Of a stretch of 64,000 bases of DNA, positions 9,930-19,553 are shown in pieces (positions within the stretch are counted from its first letter, which is position 1; each line of letters opens with the position of its first letter). The position numbers and the translations under genes were made by a program. The stretch is from Isochrysis galbana (lineage: Eukaryota; Haptophyta; Isochrysidales; Isochrysidaceae), in NCBI GenBank assembly GCA_018136815.1, contig CM030935.1, forward strand, positions 2,798,292 to 2,862,291, given 5' to 3'. The notes beneath the pieces were generated by a model. It was given only the letters and a program-made list of their open reading frames with translations, did not search any database and was not told where the DNA came from.

Positions 9930-10310
9930 GGCGCCGCCTCTCGTCCTCCCCCCTCCCCTTCCCCCCTCCCTCCCTCTCTCCCTCCTTCCCTGTCCCTTCT
10001 TCCCTTCCCCCCTACCTCCCTGCCTCGCTGCCTCCCTGCTTCCGTCCCTGTCTCCCTGCCTCCCTGCCTCCCTCCCTCCCTGCCTCCCAACGCAGCGATT
10101 CGGCAGGGCTCTGTTCGACTCGGTGAGACGCTTTCCCTGGAATTCTGTGATAAGAAGGCAAGTAGTAAGATGCGGATGAACTCTCTCTCTCATCTCTTCT
10201 CTCCTCTCCTTCCGTTTCTCTTCTCTTCTCTCTCTCTCTCTCACTCTCTTTTCGAATGTTCTCCCCCATCTCCCCCTCTCTCTTCTCCCCTCTTCACACG
10301 ATACTTCACA
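9930..10310. repeat. Polypyrimidine tract upstream of the PDZ gene
   Basis: The plus strand is almost entirely C and T (CCTCC and CTCT units), so the coding strand of the adjacent PDZ gene is purine-rich upstream of its start. Similar tracts lie beside most other gene starts in the window. Confidence 0.7.
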
Positions 10311-10734
10311 CTCCCCTTTTCTGCTTACAAGTCAACCAAACAGATAATACTAGTAGTAATAATAATAATCGAGGTTCATTTTTTTCATGGCGTTGGGGAT
10401 GATTCGGGGGATCGTTCATAAATTACGGGGGCGGTTGAGTGTGATTCGCGAGCGTTCATTTTTAACGCCGAGCGGTGGGGAAATGATTCGGCAGCGGGGG
10501 GGGGGGGGGAGCACGCTCCGTCTAAAATACGGAATACGAATACGGACGGACAATTTTAGGTTTTAGGGCGGTCAAACAGGGCTTTTGAAGTACTAATATT
10601 TGGGAGGGGGGGGCGACATTTTTGACCGTGAGCGGAAAGCCCCGGCGAAAGCCGGTCGGACGGTCTCCCCGCCTTTTCCCCCACCCACTTTCTTGAGCGT
10701 TAGTACTAGTACCTCTACTCTCTACTCTCAGCTA
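10311..10734. other. Intergenic, no gene recognised
   Basis: This interval contains a short TAATAATAAT run near 10350 and a G run at 10498-10509. Nothing else could be assigned. Confidence 0.4.
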
Positions 10735-13112
10735 TGCGCACGCACGGCGCCCCCGCGGGGGAACCGATGCACATCGCGCCGTGCGCATCCACGGCGTGCA
10801 CATGGGTGATTGCAACTCATCACACCCTTCCCGCGAGAGATCTCTCTTATACTGCACGTTTACGTAATTGGGAACCGCAGAGAAACTCAAGCTGCTATGC
10901 GCACGCACGGGGCACTGGTTCGTCAATCTGTCGCCAAAAATAGATCACGTGGTAGATTTGTATATGGACATTTGATAGCTCGATTCGACTGATGTCCCAC
11001 AATTGACGGAACGACACGTTAATGCATCCCTCACAGCCGAACACATGTTTGCATGGATAGATGACCATGTTCTTAGGGTTCGAGTAACAAATGATGCAAT
11101 CACTTTCTTGTCCTCGCTTTTCTTTGATGGCCTTATGTATAGCATGAAGTGGTGTAGATCTGAGATCTTCTTGAAGAACAATAGATCATTCTCACAGTCT
11201 TTGTGTATCATACGCTTTGTACCACAGAAGCATTTGAGTGGAGGATGGTCTTCGCGGACCATCTGGCGCGCACATTCCAAGTGAACAGGATGATTGTTCT
11301 TACATGTGACGACTGCGACTTCGGTGATCATCTTCTTGCAATGGGAGCAACAGGTTTGGAGGCGTAGCGCTCAGAGACTTCAGTCTCTGCCTCTTGAACG
11401 GATAGTTTCATGGAATGGTATTTGACTTCCATTAACACATGATCTTCACATGCTCGTCGTAAATGTTCTGATTCTTCATTCATTGTCTTCACCTTGCGCG
11501 TGAGTGCCCTATTCTCGACTTCCATCGGATCAGACCGCCGCCTGTAATGAACGGGTGGTTCATATCGCTCTGGTGCTTTGATCTTTCTTTTGCTCCTGTG
11601 TGCAATGGCATCGTCACACAGATCAACAACATCTGGCGGTTCGGTGTCATTGTGTCCTGTCATTGCTTCTTGGTCAGGAGGGTCTAGTAGTGGCAGGGGA
11701 GCAGGTGGAGAGGGAGGGATGGAGGCGTGTGTGGCGCCGTCAACTACGCTGACGTCACCCAGCCGAATGGGCCGGAGTGCCCAACTTTCGAACGCGAGCG
11801 GGCGCGCTGCGCGCTGCCGGGGCTTTCTCGGCCATTCACTTGGACAGAATGGCGGGCGCCGTGAATGTCGATGTCGCCTTCCGGGGTCACACATTCCACT
11901 GAGGAACGGACCGCGTAGTCCAAGTTGAAGTTTTCCCCATCATCAAGGGTTACGTGGAAGGTCCGGGGAAAGCGGTGACCTAGGGCGGTCGTGTCTGTGT
12001 AGACGTAGAAGTGCCAGATCGGGCGTTTGCCGGATTCGACTTTGGTAATCCCTTCGAGCGTGGTTTTGGCGCGCTGTTGGTTGCCCCTAAGGACGTGGAA
12101 ACCTTCACGCTCCAATGCGCTAGCCAAATGTCGTGTTTTGGTTTTGAACGCTTTGACGGGGTCAAAGATGCGAAAAACGATGTATGTGGCGACCTCCTTA
12201 AGGGAGGACCTGATCGCGCTAGATTTTCGTGGGGCCGAGTCCGCTAGCGCGCCGTATGTGACTCCAAATTCGTGCGGGACTCCCGCGAGAGCACCGTTTG
12301 GAGTTTGTCGCCGTAAGCGGCCTTAAATTGATCATGTGCGTCGTCGTCGACATAGAAAATCCATGGGCCTTTACGGCCCTTGTCCATCCCGTCGGGTGTT
12401 GCATCCAGGCCCTCCAGCCTAGAGAGGAGAAACTTCATAAAGGTAGCGACATCCTCGCTCTTGATGTCCTTTTTGTCTTCAGCTAGCTGAGCTAGCTGAA
12501 TGAAAAAGGGCGTGTCTTCGGGTTCCTCTTCCTCATCAGGTGGAGGGGAAGCAAAGGGGGTGGTGTTGTGGAGAGTCGGCTTTGGATCCGATTGTGGATC
12601 CGCCCGCTTGCGAGACGGCTGCTGTGGTTGTTGGGCTGGTGGCTGCTGGACTTGCTGGGCTGGATCCTTCCCTTTGTGTGCATGTGCAGCTTGCGCGTAT
12701 GCTGTCCTGGCTGTTTGAGTTGGTTGTTGGTTTGAGGGCGCAAAGGCCCCCAAGATGGATTGTTGTGTTAAGTGCCCGCCCCCGAGGGGTGCACTGATGG
12801 TAGGAGTGGCTCCCATGGGGAGTCCTTGAGTTGGTGGAGGAGCGGAGGAGCTGGGCGGCAGGGCATTGCGCATTGCCCTGGTTCTGGTTGTTGCCAGGGA
12901 ACAGGACCCTGCCTGTTCCCTGGTTCTGTGGCTGCTTGGGAGGCGAGGGCGGTGCCGTCATGTCGACGTCGTTGTCAGGCGGCGCGGCGGCCTGTGGGCG
13001 CTTGGGCTCCGGCGGTTTGGGGCGGCCCCGTTGGGGCGTCGTGACGGCGGGGGGCTGGGAAGTGGGAGCGGTCGGCGCGCGCTCCATCGCTAAAACTATG
13101 ACAATAGTTTTT
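10735..13112 (-). mobile_element. MERAP-type element, longest copy (iii), decayed
   Basis: The minus strand begins with a perfect hairpin, AAAACTAT-TGTC-ATAGTTTT, then ATG 13087 opening MERAPTAPTSQPPAVTTPQR. The protein continues across several frames: a Pro/Gln-rich N-terminus, an acidic segment with KKDIKSEDVATFMKFLLSRL, a segment with RPIWHFYVYTDTTALGHRF, a charged coiled-coil-like stretch (ENRALTRKVKTMNEESEHLR) and a C-terminal RING-like finger, CCSHCKKM...CKNNHPVHLEC...CFCG. At least three frame breaks (near 12870, 12245 and 11345) show it is inactive. Its 3' part recurs at 58370-58735 in the opposite direction. The coiled coil and zinc finger suggest a LINE ORF1 or gag-like protein; no reverse transcriptase was found. 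Confidence 0.6.
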
Positions 13113-13246
13113 CACCCCCTGCATGCCAAGAGGCAGAGCAGGGGGGTGGATGGTTCTCGCCCCCCATGAGGGGAGTCGAGAGTGGGGGGGGGGGGGCGCG
13201 AGGCCCGCGCCTCCATGGCGACCAATCATAAGATTAGTGACATAAG
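13113..13246 (-). repeat. SINE-like element F, 5' fragment
   Basis: In minus orientation it starts with the hairpin CTAATC-TTAT-GATTGG (13221-13239), followed by a stretch matching the 31161-31275 copy at high identity. It lies directly upstream of the MERAP element start, so it may be that element's 5' UTR rather than an independent insertion. Confidence 0.55.
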
Positions 13247-13489
13247 GCAGAGAGAGCAGAGGACGGCCTGCCTCCGCGTAAACGGATCTACAAGAAGAGC
13301 ACTCCTCCCCAAAGTTGCTGTGTACACACGTCATTACCACAACGCACGGCCTCTCACTCGCTGTCTGCGGTCCATACGCTCATGGGCATGTATGTGTGTG
13401 AAAGCGCCACCGACCGAGCCTTGCGCCTGGCTCTAGTTTTGTGGCAGGCTCCCGAGTTCTTGAGTGTGGGCGTAAGGTGGTGTGGGAGG

Positions 13490-16400
13490 CTAGATGGATA
13501 AGTGCGCGTCGGCGCCCGTCTCCCACCAGTCGCCGCCTCCCGCCGCTTCACCGACAGGCGCAGCCGTGACACCGCACCCGACCACTTCACCGACTGGCGC
13601 AGCCGTAGCACCGTGCTGCGCTGTCGATGCTCTGATGGCACGGTTGGCGCGCGCGCGCTGCAACGCCGACGAGCCCGCAGCGGAGGTGCTCGCCGCCGGT
13701 GCGGCGGCGTTGTCTGTTGACGTCCCCCACCAATCGGCACCGCTAGGCTCCTCTGCTGGAATCTGTGGATCGGTGGGCTCGAAAGGAGGCGCAGGAGCGA
13801 CCGGTGTGACGGCCCACCAATCTCCCGCCGAACTTCGCACCGATTGCCGCGAGAGCACCGACCCAGGGGCCGAGCGACCAGTGGACGCCATGCCCGCCAT
13901 CGGATCAATGGCTCTCCCATACGAGCTGCTGCCACCGCTTTCACGGGGGCCAGTGGCCATGGGATCGATCACGCCACCCCAGCCATCGCTGCTGCGATTT
14001 GGAGGTGTCATAGGGTCGGCAGTGCTGCCCCAACTGTCGCCATTCCGGCTCGCGGGCGGCAAGGGGTCGACAGCGGCGTCCCAGCCATCGATGCTCCGGC
14101 TGGCGTGTGGCATGCTCTGGTCGTAGAGCGCTATCTGGTCGGTTGCGCCGCCCGAACCACCGCCGGCGGATGCCATCGGATCAGTTGCGCCGCCCCACCC
14201 GCCGCCGCCTTGGTCGGCGGGCGCCACCGGCTCGTCTGCGCTGCCCCATCCGCCGCCGCCCGGATGCGAGGATACTATTGCGTTCATGCCACCAGCCTGG
14301 TCGGGGGCCGGCTGCACGCCGCCAAATGAGGCCGAACCCATCGATGATGGAGTGCCGCCAGGGTGCGCGCCACTCATCGTAGTTAAGCCTTCCATTGCGT
14401 GAGTTGTCGTTGACTCATTCGTGGGGGCCTGCATCCCATAGACCGAGCCCGGCGTCCCGAAGCCATCCGAATTGCGCGTGGGAGGTTCCGAGATGGCAGA
14501 GGTACGGAAACCGCCATCACCAAACGCCTTGTCGTCAAAAATGGAGCCGCCCGAGCCACGCTCGTTTTGGTAGCCGGCTGGGGCGCTGTGCACTACCGAC
14601 ATTGAGTACTGTGAGTCTAGCTCGCGAGTCGGCGTCGACACTACTACTGTGCCGAATACACTACCGAAGGGATCATCGCCGCACGGGTCAATGCTCTCCT
14701 TCGGTCCGGCAAAGGCCTGTTCTCGCTCCGTAGCCCGTTCGTCCACCTTGCCTTCGAAGGCAGCCTCGAACACGTCGGCGCTGACACCGACCGAATGGTC
14801 GCCGATGCCCACCTGGAAGCCAACACAACCTTGCTGGGAGTCCTCGTTGAAGCCCTGCTGCACCGGCTCATATGCGTTCACGGCAGGCTGCCCGAAGGCG
14901 GCTTCGAAACCGTCAGTCGCGTACGTCTGGGGCGGAAAAGAATGCTCGAACGCCATGGGCTGAGGCTCTGGCATATCACGAGCGGAAAAGGCGCTGTCGA
15001 AGGCGTGCTGCTCCGAGGACGGCCCATTGAACGCGGCAAAGTCTGCGGAGAAGGCGGCTGGCACAGCCGGGGGCGCGGCGGTGCCGGTGAAGCCGCTGTC
15101 GACTCGCGCCCGGGGCGGGATGACCCCCTCATCAAAAATTTGTTGGGTGGCGGCATTGGGGTCGCCACCATTGGCGTCAAGGGCGCGTTGAGCTTGTTGC
15201 ACGTCGCACTCGAGGACGGCGGCGAGGTCGGTTGCGGCAGTGCTGGCCACCGCCCGCGACCGGCCAGCCGTCGGCGACGAGGTGGGCGGGTGCGAGGTGC
15301 AGGCCGAGCCGCTTGTGGTCGGCGATGGAGGTGCGATCATCTCAATGGCTACGTTTTGCAACGAGGCGCTGCCGCCGTATGGGCCGGCGCGATAGTCCTC
15401 GTCGCTATCCCTATGAATCGCGGCCGGAGCAGCCAGCCCGTTGGCATTGTTGCGGCTGCCCTTCCGGCCGAAGAGGCCCTTGCGCGCCAATGGTGGCCCT
15501 CGCACGGAGGGTGGCCCATTCGCCCCGCTGCCAAAGCCGCCTTGCGGGCGTGCGCGCGCGTGCTTGCTCCGAGGGGCGGAGCCATTGGCCCTAGGCGCGG
15601 GCGCGTTCTGGCTGCGCGTGCCGCCCCGCCGCCGACGGCGGCGGCGGATGCAGCACCAGACCAGGCAGGCGACGAGCAAGATGAGCAGTAACCCTGCGCC
15701 GCCCATGACGGCGTAGCCCAACGGGCTCAGCAGAAAGCCGAGGATCGGGTGCCCGCCAGCGGGCGTGCCCGGCGGCGGAGCCAGGGGCGGCAGGCCGCGC
15801 GGCGAGGGCGAGGGCGGCGAGGGCGAGGGCGGCGAGGGCGGCGAGGGCGAGGGCAGCGAGGGCGAGGGCGAGGGCGAGGGCGGCGGTGTCGAGGGCGGCG
15901 GCGGCAGCGAGGGTAGCGGCGGGGGCGGTGGAAACGGTGAAGACGGTGGGGAGGGCGGCTCAAACGGCTCCTGCAGGATGTTATACTGCACGCCCGCCCC
16001 ATCGACGGTGAGCACCGAGCCGTCGTACTCACGCCCGTCCCACACACCATTGGCGGCCCTCAGCTCGGACTCGATCTGGGTCGCGGACGCATTGCTATTG
16101 GCGGCGACATCAACCACGTGCTGCGTGCCCAACGCAAGGCGGCGGCGAACTAGGCTGGGCTCGGCGACGGCGCGTGCGAAATCACCCGCTGCACCCATCA
16201 GTATGGAGCCGAGCTGCCTGCGGAGACGTTGGACGCCGTCCTCGGTCACCACGACGTGCACCTGGTCGGCGCTCTCAATCGTTGCTGAGGCGATGGCAAT
16301 CGCCTCGGCAAGCTGCAAGAGGTAGGCCGCGCTAGCATTGACGGGCGCGGCGCTGCGAAAGGTGATCCGAAGAGTGGTGCGCATCAACGGCGAGGCTGGC

Positions 16401-18028
16401 GGAGAGGAGAACGCAGACGGCGTGGGTGGCAGCGCCGGCGCTGGAATGGCTGGCCGGGGTTCGGGCGCAAGGGGCGAGGCGTTGGCCGGCATCCAGGGCA
16501 AAGGTGCCAACGGCGTGGGCGTGGGCGAAGGCGGCAGCGCCGGTGAAGGCAACGTGGGCGGGGCATCGGGAAGGGGATGTGCCGGGGGCAGCGACAACGG
16601 GACAGGTCCACTGGGGGGCTGCGACGGGAGTGGCGGAGTGCCTGGCGGAACACCCGGGGGGGTGGACGGCAGCAAGGGTGGCGGCAGTGGGAACGGCGGC
16701 GGATTGGGGAAGGGCGATGCCGGCGAAGGTAGGCTGGGCGGCAGCGGCATTGGCGGCGGCGGTGGCTCGTAGCGGCGGCCGCAGTCATCGCAGTCTGAAC
16801 CGAGTTCGCATTGGCCAAATTCGGAGCCAAACCCGCCATCGTCGCATTGCCCGTTCCCTGAGAACGCGCACGCGTTGGAGCACAGCCCAGGTGGTGGCGG
16901 TGCTTGCGGGGGCGGCGTGGGGTCGGGTTGCCGCGGAGGCGACGGCGCCAGTCGCTCTCCGCAGTCGGCACAATCGGTGCCGTAGGCGCACTCTTCAAAC
17001 TCCGAGCCCAACCCACCATCGTCACAACTGCCATCGGAGACGAACGACTGCGTGCACTCATTGCTGCACTCGCTTGGCGCTGAAGGTGGCAAACGGGGGG
17101 GAGGCGGCGATGGCACAGGAGATGGCGGCGGCGGCGGCTGCGGGCATTGCTTGCCGTCGGCCGCCACCGTGCAGAGCGGTCCTTGGGTCTCGTTGCCAGC
17201 GGTCCACAGGCATGGCAACGCGGCATCGAAGAAGCGGTGGCATGCTCCCTGCGAGTAGCCATTGAGGTCGTCGCAGCTGCCAGTGCCATTAACTATCAAG
17301 TCAGCCACGCTCTCGCAGTCGACGCCGAGGCAGCACACTGGCGGCGGCGGTGGCGCGGAAGGTTGAGGAGGCAACTCGGGTGGGTGAGGCGGTGGCGCTG
17401 GCGGTGGCATCGCCGGGGGCGAGAAGCGGGTCTGAAACAAGTTGCAGCTGACGTCGTTCTGCAGATCGCCAAGAAACGGGTTTCCCTCACACATGAAGCA
17501 GCCACGGTCGCAGAGCGAAAAGTAGGCGCGCGATGAGCCCGCGGCGGCGGCGGCGCAGTCCTCCCAGCTGCTGGGTCCGGGCACATTGTTGTTGCAATAT
17601 CTGTGTGCAATCATGAATGTGGCAGCGGGCGGCAGGGCGGGCGGCGGGGCGGGCGGCGGCAGCGGCGGCGGTGGTGGCGATGGCGGCGGTGAGGGAGGCG
17701 GTGGCGATGGCGGCGGCCTGCTCGGGTCCGGCGGTGTCGAGGGTGGGTTCGCCGGGGGTAAGGGTGGGGCGGATGGCGGCGCGACGGCACGATAGAGGGA
17801 GTAGTACTGCGCCAACTCTCCATCGTACTCTTCTGTGCCAGGGAAACACGGACAGCAGTCGGCGCTCTCGTCCGCGGCCAGTCCGGTTGGGAAGGAGAAG
17901 AGAGATCTTCGGATCTCCACGGATAGCTGGGCGCACTCGTGGAGGGTCATGCTGCCCGGGGCGATTGAGGCGCAGTCTGTTGTTGAGGGGCAGAGGCCAG
18001 GGCCCTCGAGGAGGGCGGCGACGGACAT
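13490..18028 (-). CDS. Proline-rich single-pass membrane protein with Cys modules, UBA and FxxF/DPF tail (paralog 1)
   Basis: The first ATG is at 18028, giving 1512 residues. The ectodomain holds an N-terminal Cys domain, a hydroxyproline-type PPSPP region, a CNNNVPGPSSWEDC module, a CCLGVDCESV module, two LNR-like modules of pattern C..C...DGxCDDGGxGSE..C..G.DC.DCG, and an alpha/beta domain (TLRITFRSAAPVN...). A transmembrane helix (GYAVMGGAGLLLILLVACLV) at about residue 779 is followed by a polybasic stop-transfer. The cytosolic tail, about 710 residues, contains a UBA-like segment (AVLECDVQQAQRALDANGGD), FxxF-type and DPF motifs (FEAAFGQ, FDSAFS, DPFGSVFG) and Gly/Trp-rich repeats. It resembles a cell-surface receptor with an endocytic tail. 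No signal peptide follows the first ATG, so a short upstream exon may supply it. Function is not recognised. Confidence 0.7.
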   Translation of the reverse strand: MSVAALLEGPGLCPSTTDCASIAPGSMTLHECAQLSVEIRRSLFSFPTGLAADESADCCPCFPGTEEYDGELAQYYSLYRAVAPPSAPPLPPANPPSTPPDPSRPPPSPPPPSPPPSPPPPPLPPPAPPPALPPAATFMIAHRYCNNNVPGPSSWEDCAAAAAGSSRAYFSLCDRGCFMCEGNPFLGDLQNDVSCNLFQTRFSPPAMPPPAPPPHPPELPPQPSAPPPPPVCCLGVDCESVADLIVNGTGSCDDLNGYSQGACHRFFDAALPCLWTAGNETQGPLCTVAADGKQCPQPPPPPSPVPSPPPPRLPPSAPSECSNECTQSFVSDGSCDDGGLGSEFEECAYGTDCADCGERLAPSPPRQPDPTPPPQAPPPPGLCSNACAFSGNGQCDDGGFGSEFGQCELGSDCDDCGRRYEPPPPPMPLPPSLPSPASPFPNPPPFPLPPPLLPSTPPGVPPGTPPLPSQPPSGPVPLSLPPAHPLPDAPPTLPSPALPPSPTPTPLAPLPWMPANASPLAPEPRPAIPAPALPPTPSAFSSPPASPLMRTTLRITFRSAAPVNASAAYLLQLAEAIAIASATIESADQVHVVVTEDGVQRLRRQLGSILMGAAGDFARAVAEPSLVRRRLALGTQHVVDVAANSNASATQIESELRAANGVWDGREYDGSVLTVDGAGVQYNILQEPFEPPSPPSSPFPPPPPLPSLPPPPSTPPPSPSPSPSLPSPSPPSPPSPSPPSPSPRGLPPLAPPPGTPAGGHPILGFLLSPLGYAVMGGAGLLLILLVACLVWCCIRRRRRRRGGTRSQNAPAPRANGSAPRSKHARARPQGGFGSGANGPPSVRGPPLARKGLFGRKGSRNNANGLAAPAAIHRDSDEDYRAGPYGGSASLQNVAIEMIAPPSPTTSGSACTSHPPTSSPTAGRSRAVASTAATDLAAVLECDVQQAQRALDANGGDPNAATQQIFDEGVIPPRARVDSGFTGTAAPPAVPAAFSADFAAFNGPSSEQHAFDSAFSARDMPEPQPMAFEHSFPPQTYATDGFEAAFGQPAVNAYEPVQQGFNEDSQQGCVGFQVGIGDHSVGVSADVFEAAFEGKVDERATEREQAFAGPKESIDPCGDDPFGSVFGTVVVSTPTRELDSQYSMSVVHSAPAGYQNERGSGGSIFDDKAFGDGGFRTSAISEPPTRNSDGFGTPGSVYGMQAPTNESTTTHAMEGLTTMSGAHPGGTPSSMGSASFGGVQPAPDQAGGMNAIVSSHPGGGGWGSADEPVAPADQGGGGWGGATDPMASAGGGSGGATDQIALYDQSMPHASRSIDGWDAAVDPLPPASRNGDSWGSTADPMTPPNRSSDGWGGVIDPMATGPRESGGSSSYGRAIDPMAGMASTGRSAPGSVLSRQSVRSSAGDWWAVTPVAPAPPFEPTDPQIPAEEPSGADWWGTSTDNAAAPAASTSAAGSSALQRARANRAIRASTAQHGATAAPVGEVVGCGVTAAPVGEAAGGGDWWETGADAHLSI

Positions 18029-19553
18029 TGGTCGGGGGGAGATGGGGACGGGCAGCACAGGGGGTGGGGGGCAGACACTCTCTCTCCCTCCCTCCCTCCC
18101 TTTCTCTCTGTCTCTTTCTCCCTCCCTCCCCCTCTCCTCCTCCCCCCCCTCTCTCTCCCTCTCCCCTCCCCTTCTCTCTCTCCCTCTCTCCCTCTCCTAC
18201 TCCCCACCTCTCCTTCCCTCCCCGCCCCTCTCCTCTCCCCCTCTATCTATCCTTCCTCTATTTCTCCTCCTCTTTCCCGTTGGAAGCTCTTCTTCTAGCC
18301 CTGCCTTACGGTTTCTTCCCTCTCTCACTCTTCTCTACTCTACGGTAGGTTTGCTTTTTGCCTCGCCCCCCCCGCCTTCTCCTCATCCTCTCCCTTCCAC
18401 TTATTACCATCCGGCCTCCTCATACAAGTATATGCACCTTCTGCCCGAGATGGAGAGAGAGCAGTAGGAGAGAGAAGACACCGGGGATATCGCGAGTTCT
18501 CGCGCCTTCCACGAAAGAAGAGAGAGAGAGAGAGAAAAGGCACGCACGTGCGTGGGGTGCCCCCACTACTAAAGAACACTAAACTACTTCTACTGAAATC
18601 TCTTGAATTCCGTCTTGAGTGTTTGCTCGGTGAGTCAGCCTCCTCCTCTCTTTCCTCGAGCCCTCTCTCTCTGCTCTCTTCCGTTCTCTCCTCTTGCTGC
18701 TCTCCTTCTCTTAGTGTGGGCGGCCCACAGGAGGACGAACAAGGTCGGAGTAGTAGAGAAGAGGGGGAGAGGGGCGCTACCAAGGAGCCCTTGCTCTCTG
18801 TAGACGGCGACGATAGTGGAAGGGAAATACGACCCGAGAGAGAGCAAACGAATCGGGCAGCATACGAAACCGGGACGGAAGAGAGAGAGAGAGAGGGAGA
18901 GAGAGAGAGGGAGAGAGAGAGGGGGGATGGAAGAGAGAGAGAAAGAGAAAGAGTAGTAGTAGTAGAGCCTCCTCCGTGGCCTCCCTCGCCCTCCCCTCGA
19001 GGTCGCGGGGGGGAAGGGGCGAGCCAAGAAGAGAGCCGCCGTCGTCCCCCGTCTCGGCCGTCCCTCGGCCCCCCCGCCCCCCCGCTTCCCCCTCCCCGCC
19101 CCCCCCCGCCCCCCCTCCCCCCCCTCTCCCCTAAGAGTACTCGCTCCTTCGACGAATCTGGCCTCGACTCGTGGCGGTGGTAGGGGACAAGGCCGGGGCC
19201 GCACCTAAGGGAGTTCATCCAATGGTGCGTGGTCCCGTCCGCCGCAGAGGGCCCGCCCCCCCCTCCCCCAATCCAGGTCCCAAGGCTTGGAACAAACACT
19301 TTCCTACCAATCATGCTAGAGGGTGTGCAGGGATTATTGTACTCGACTGTCTTCTATCAACATGTTACACATCTATTCTAGATACAATACACCTTCTGAA
19401 GCTTCTAGTCACTGCTAGTATAATAAAACAGCTGAATATATTAGTGCCCAGCTACTGCCACTAGCCATACACCAACACCAACACGACAAGCCACGACAAC
19501 ACGACAAACATGACCGCAATATGACCCCCCGAAAAAAGTCCGAAGATTCAGGG
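18029..19553. other. Intergenic between tandem paralogs; CT- and GA-rich
   Basis: Bases 18070-18320 are CT-rich on the plus strand, 18870-18960 are GA-rich and 19070-19130 are C-rich. Long open frames here are low-complexity and not credible. Bases 19210-19553 hold nothing recognisable; similarity to 58845-58920 begins beyond this interval, around 19601. Confidence 0.55.

Noticed and set aside
16384-17289. Arg/His-rich frames antisense or shifted within the receptor paralogs
   Set aside because: They are shadow frames of the GC-rich Pro/Cys coding sequence, duplicated only because the genes are duplicated.
18340-19314. Open frames of 324 and 211 residues between the paralogs
   Set aside because: They are Gly/Arg/Ser low-complexity translations of CT- and GA-rich sequence with no domain-like segments.
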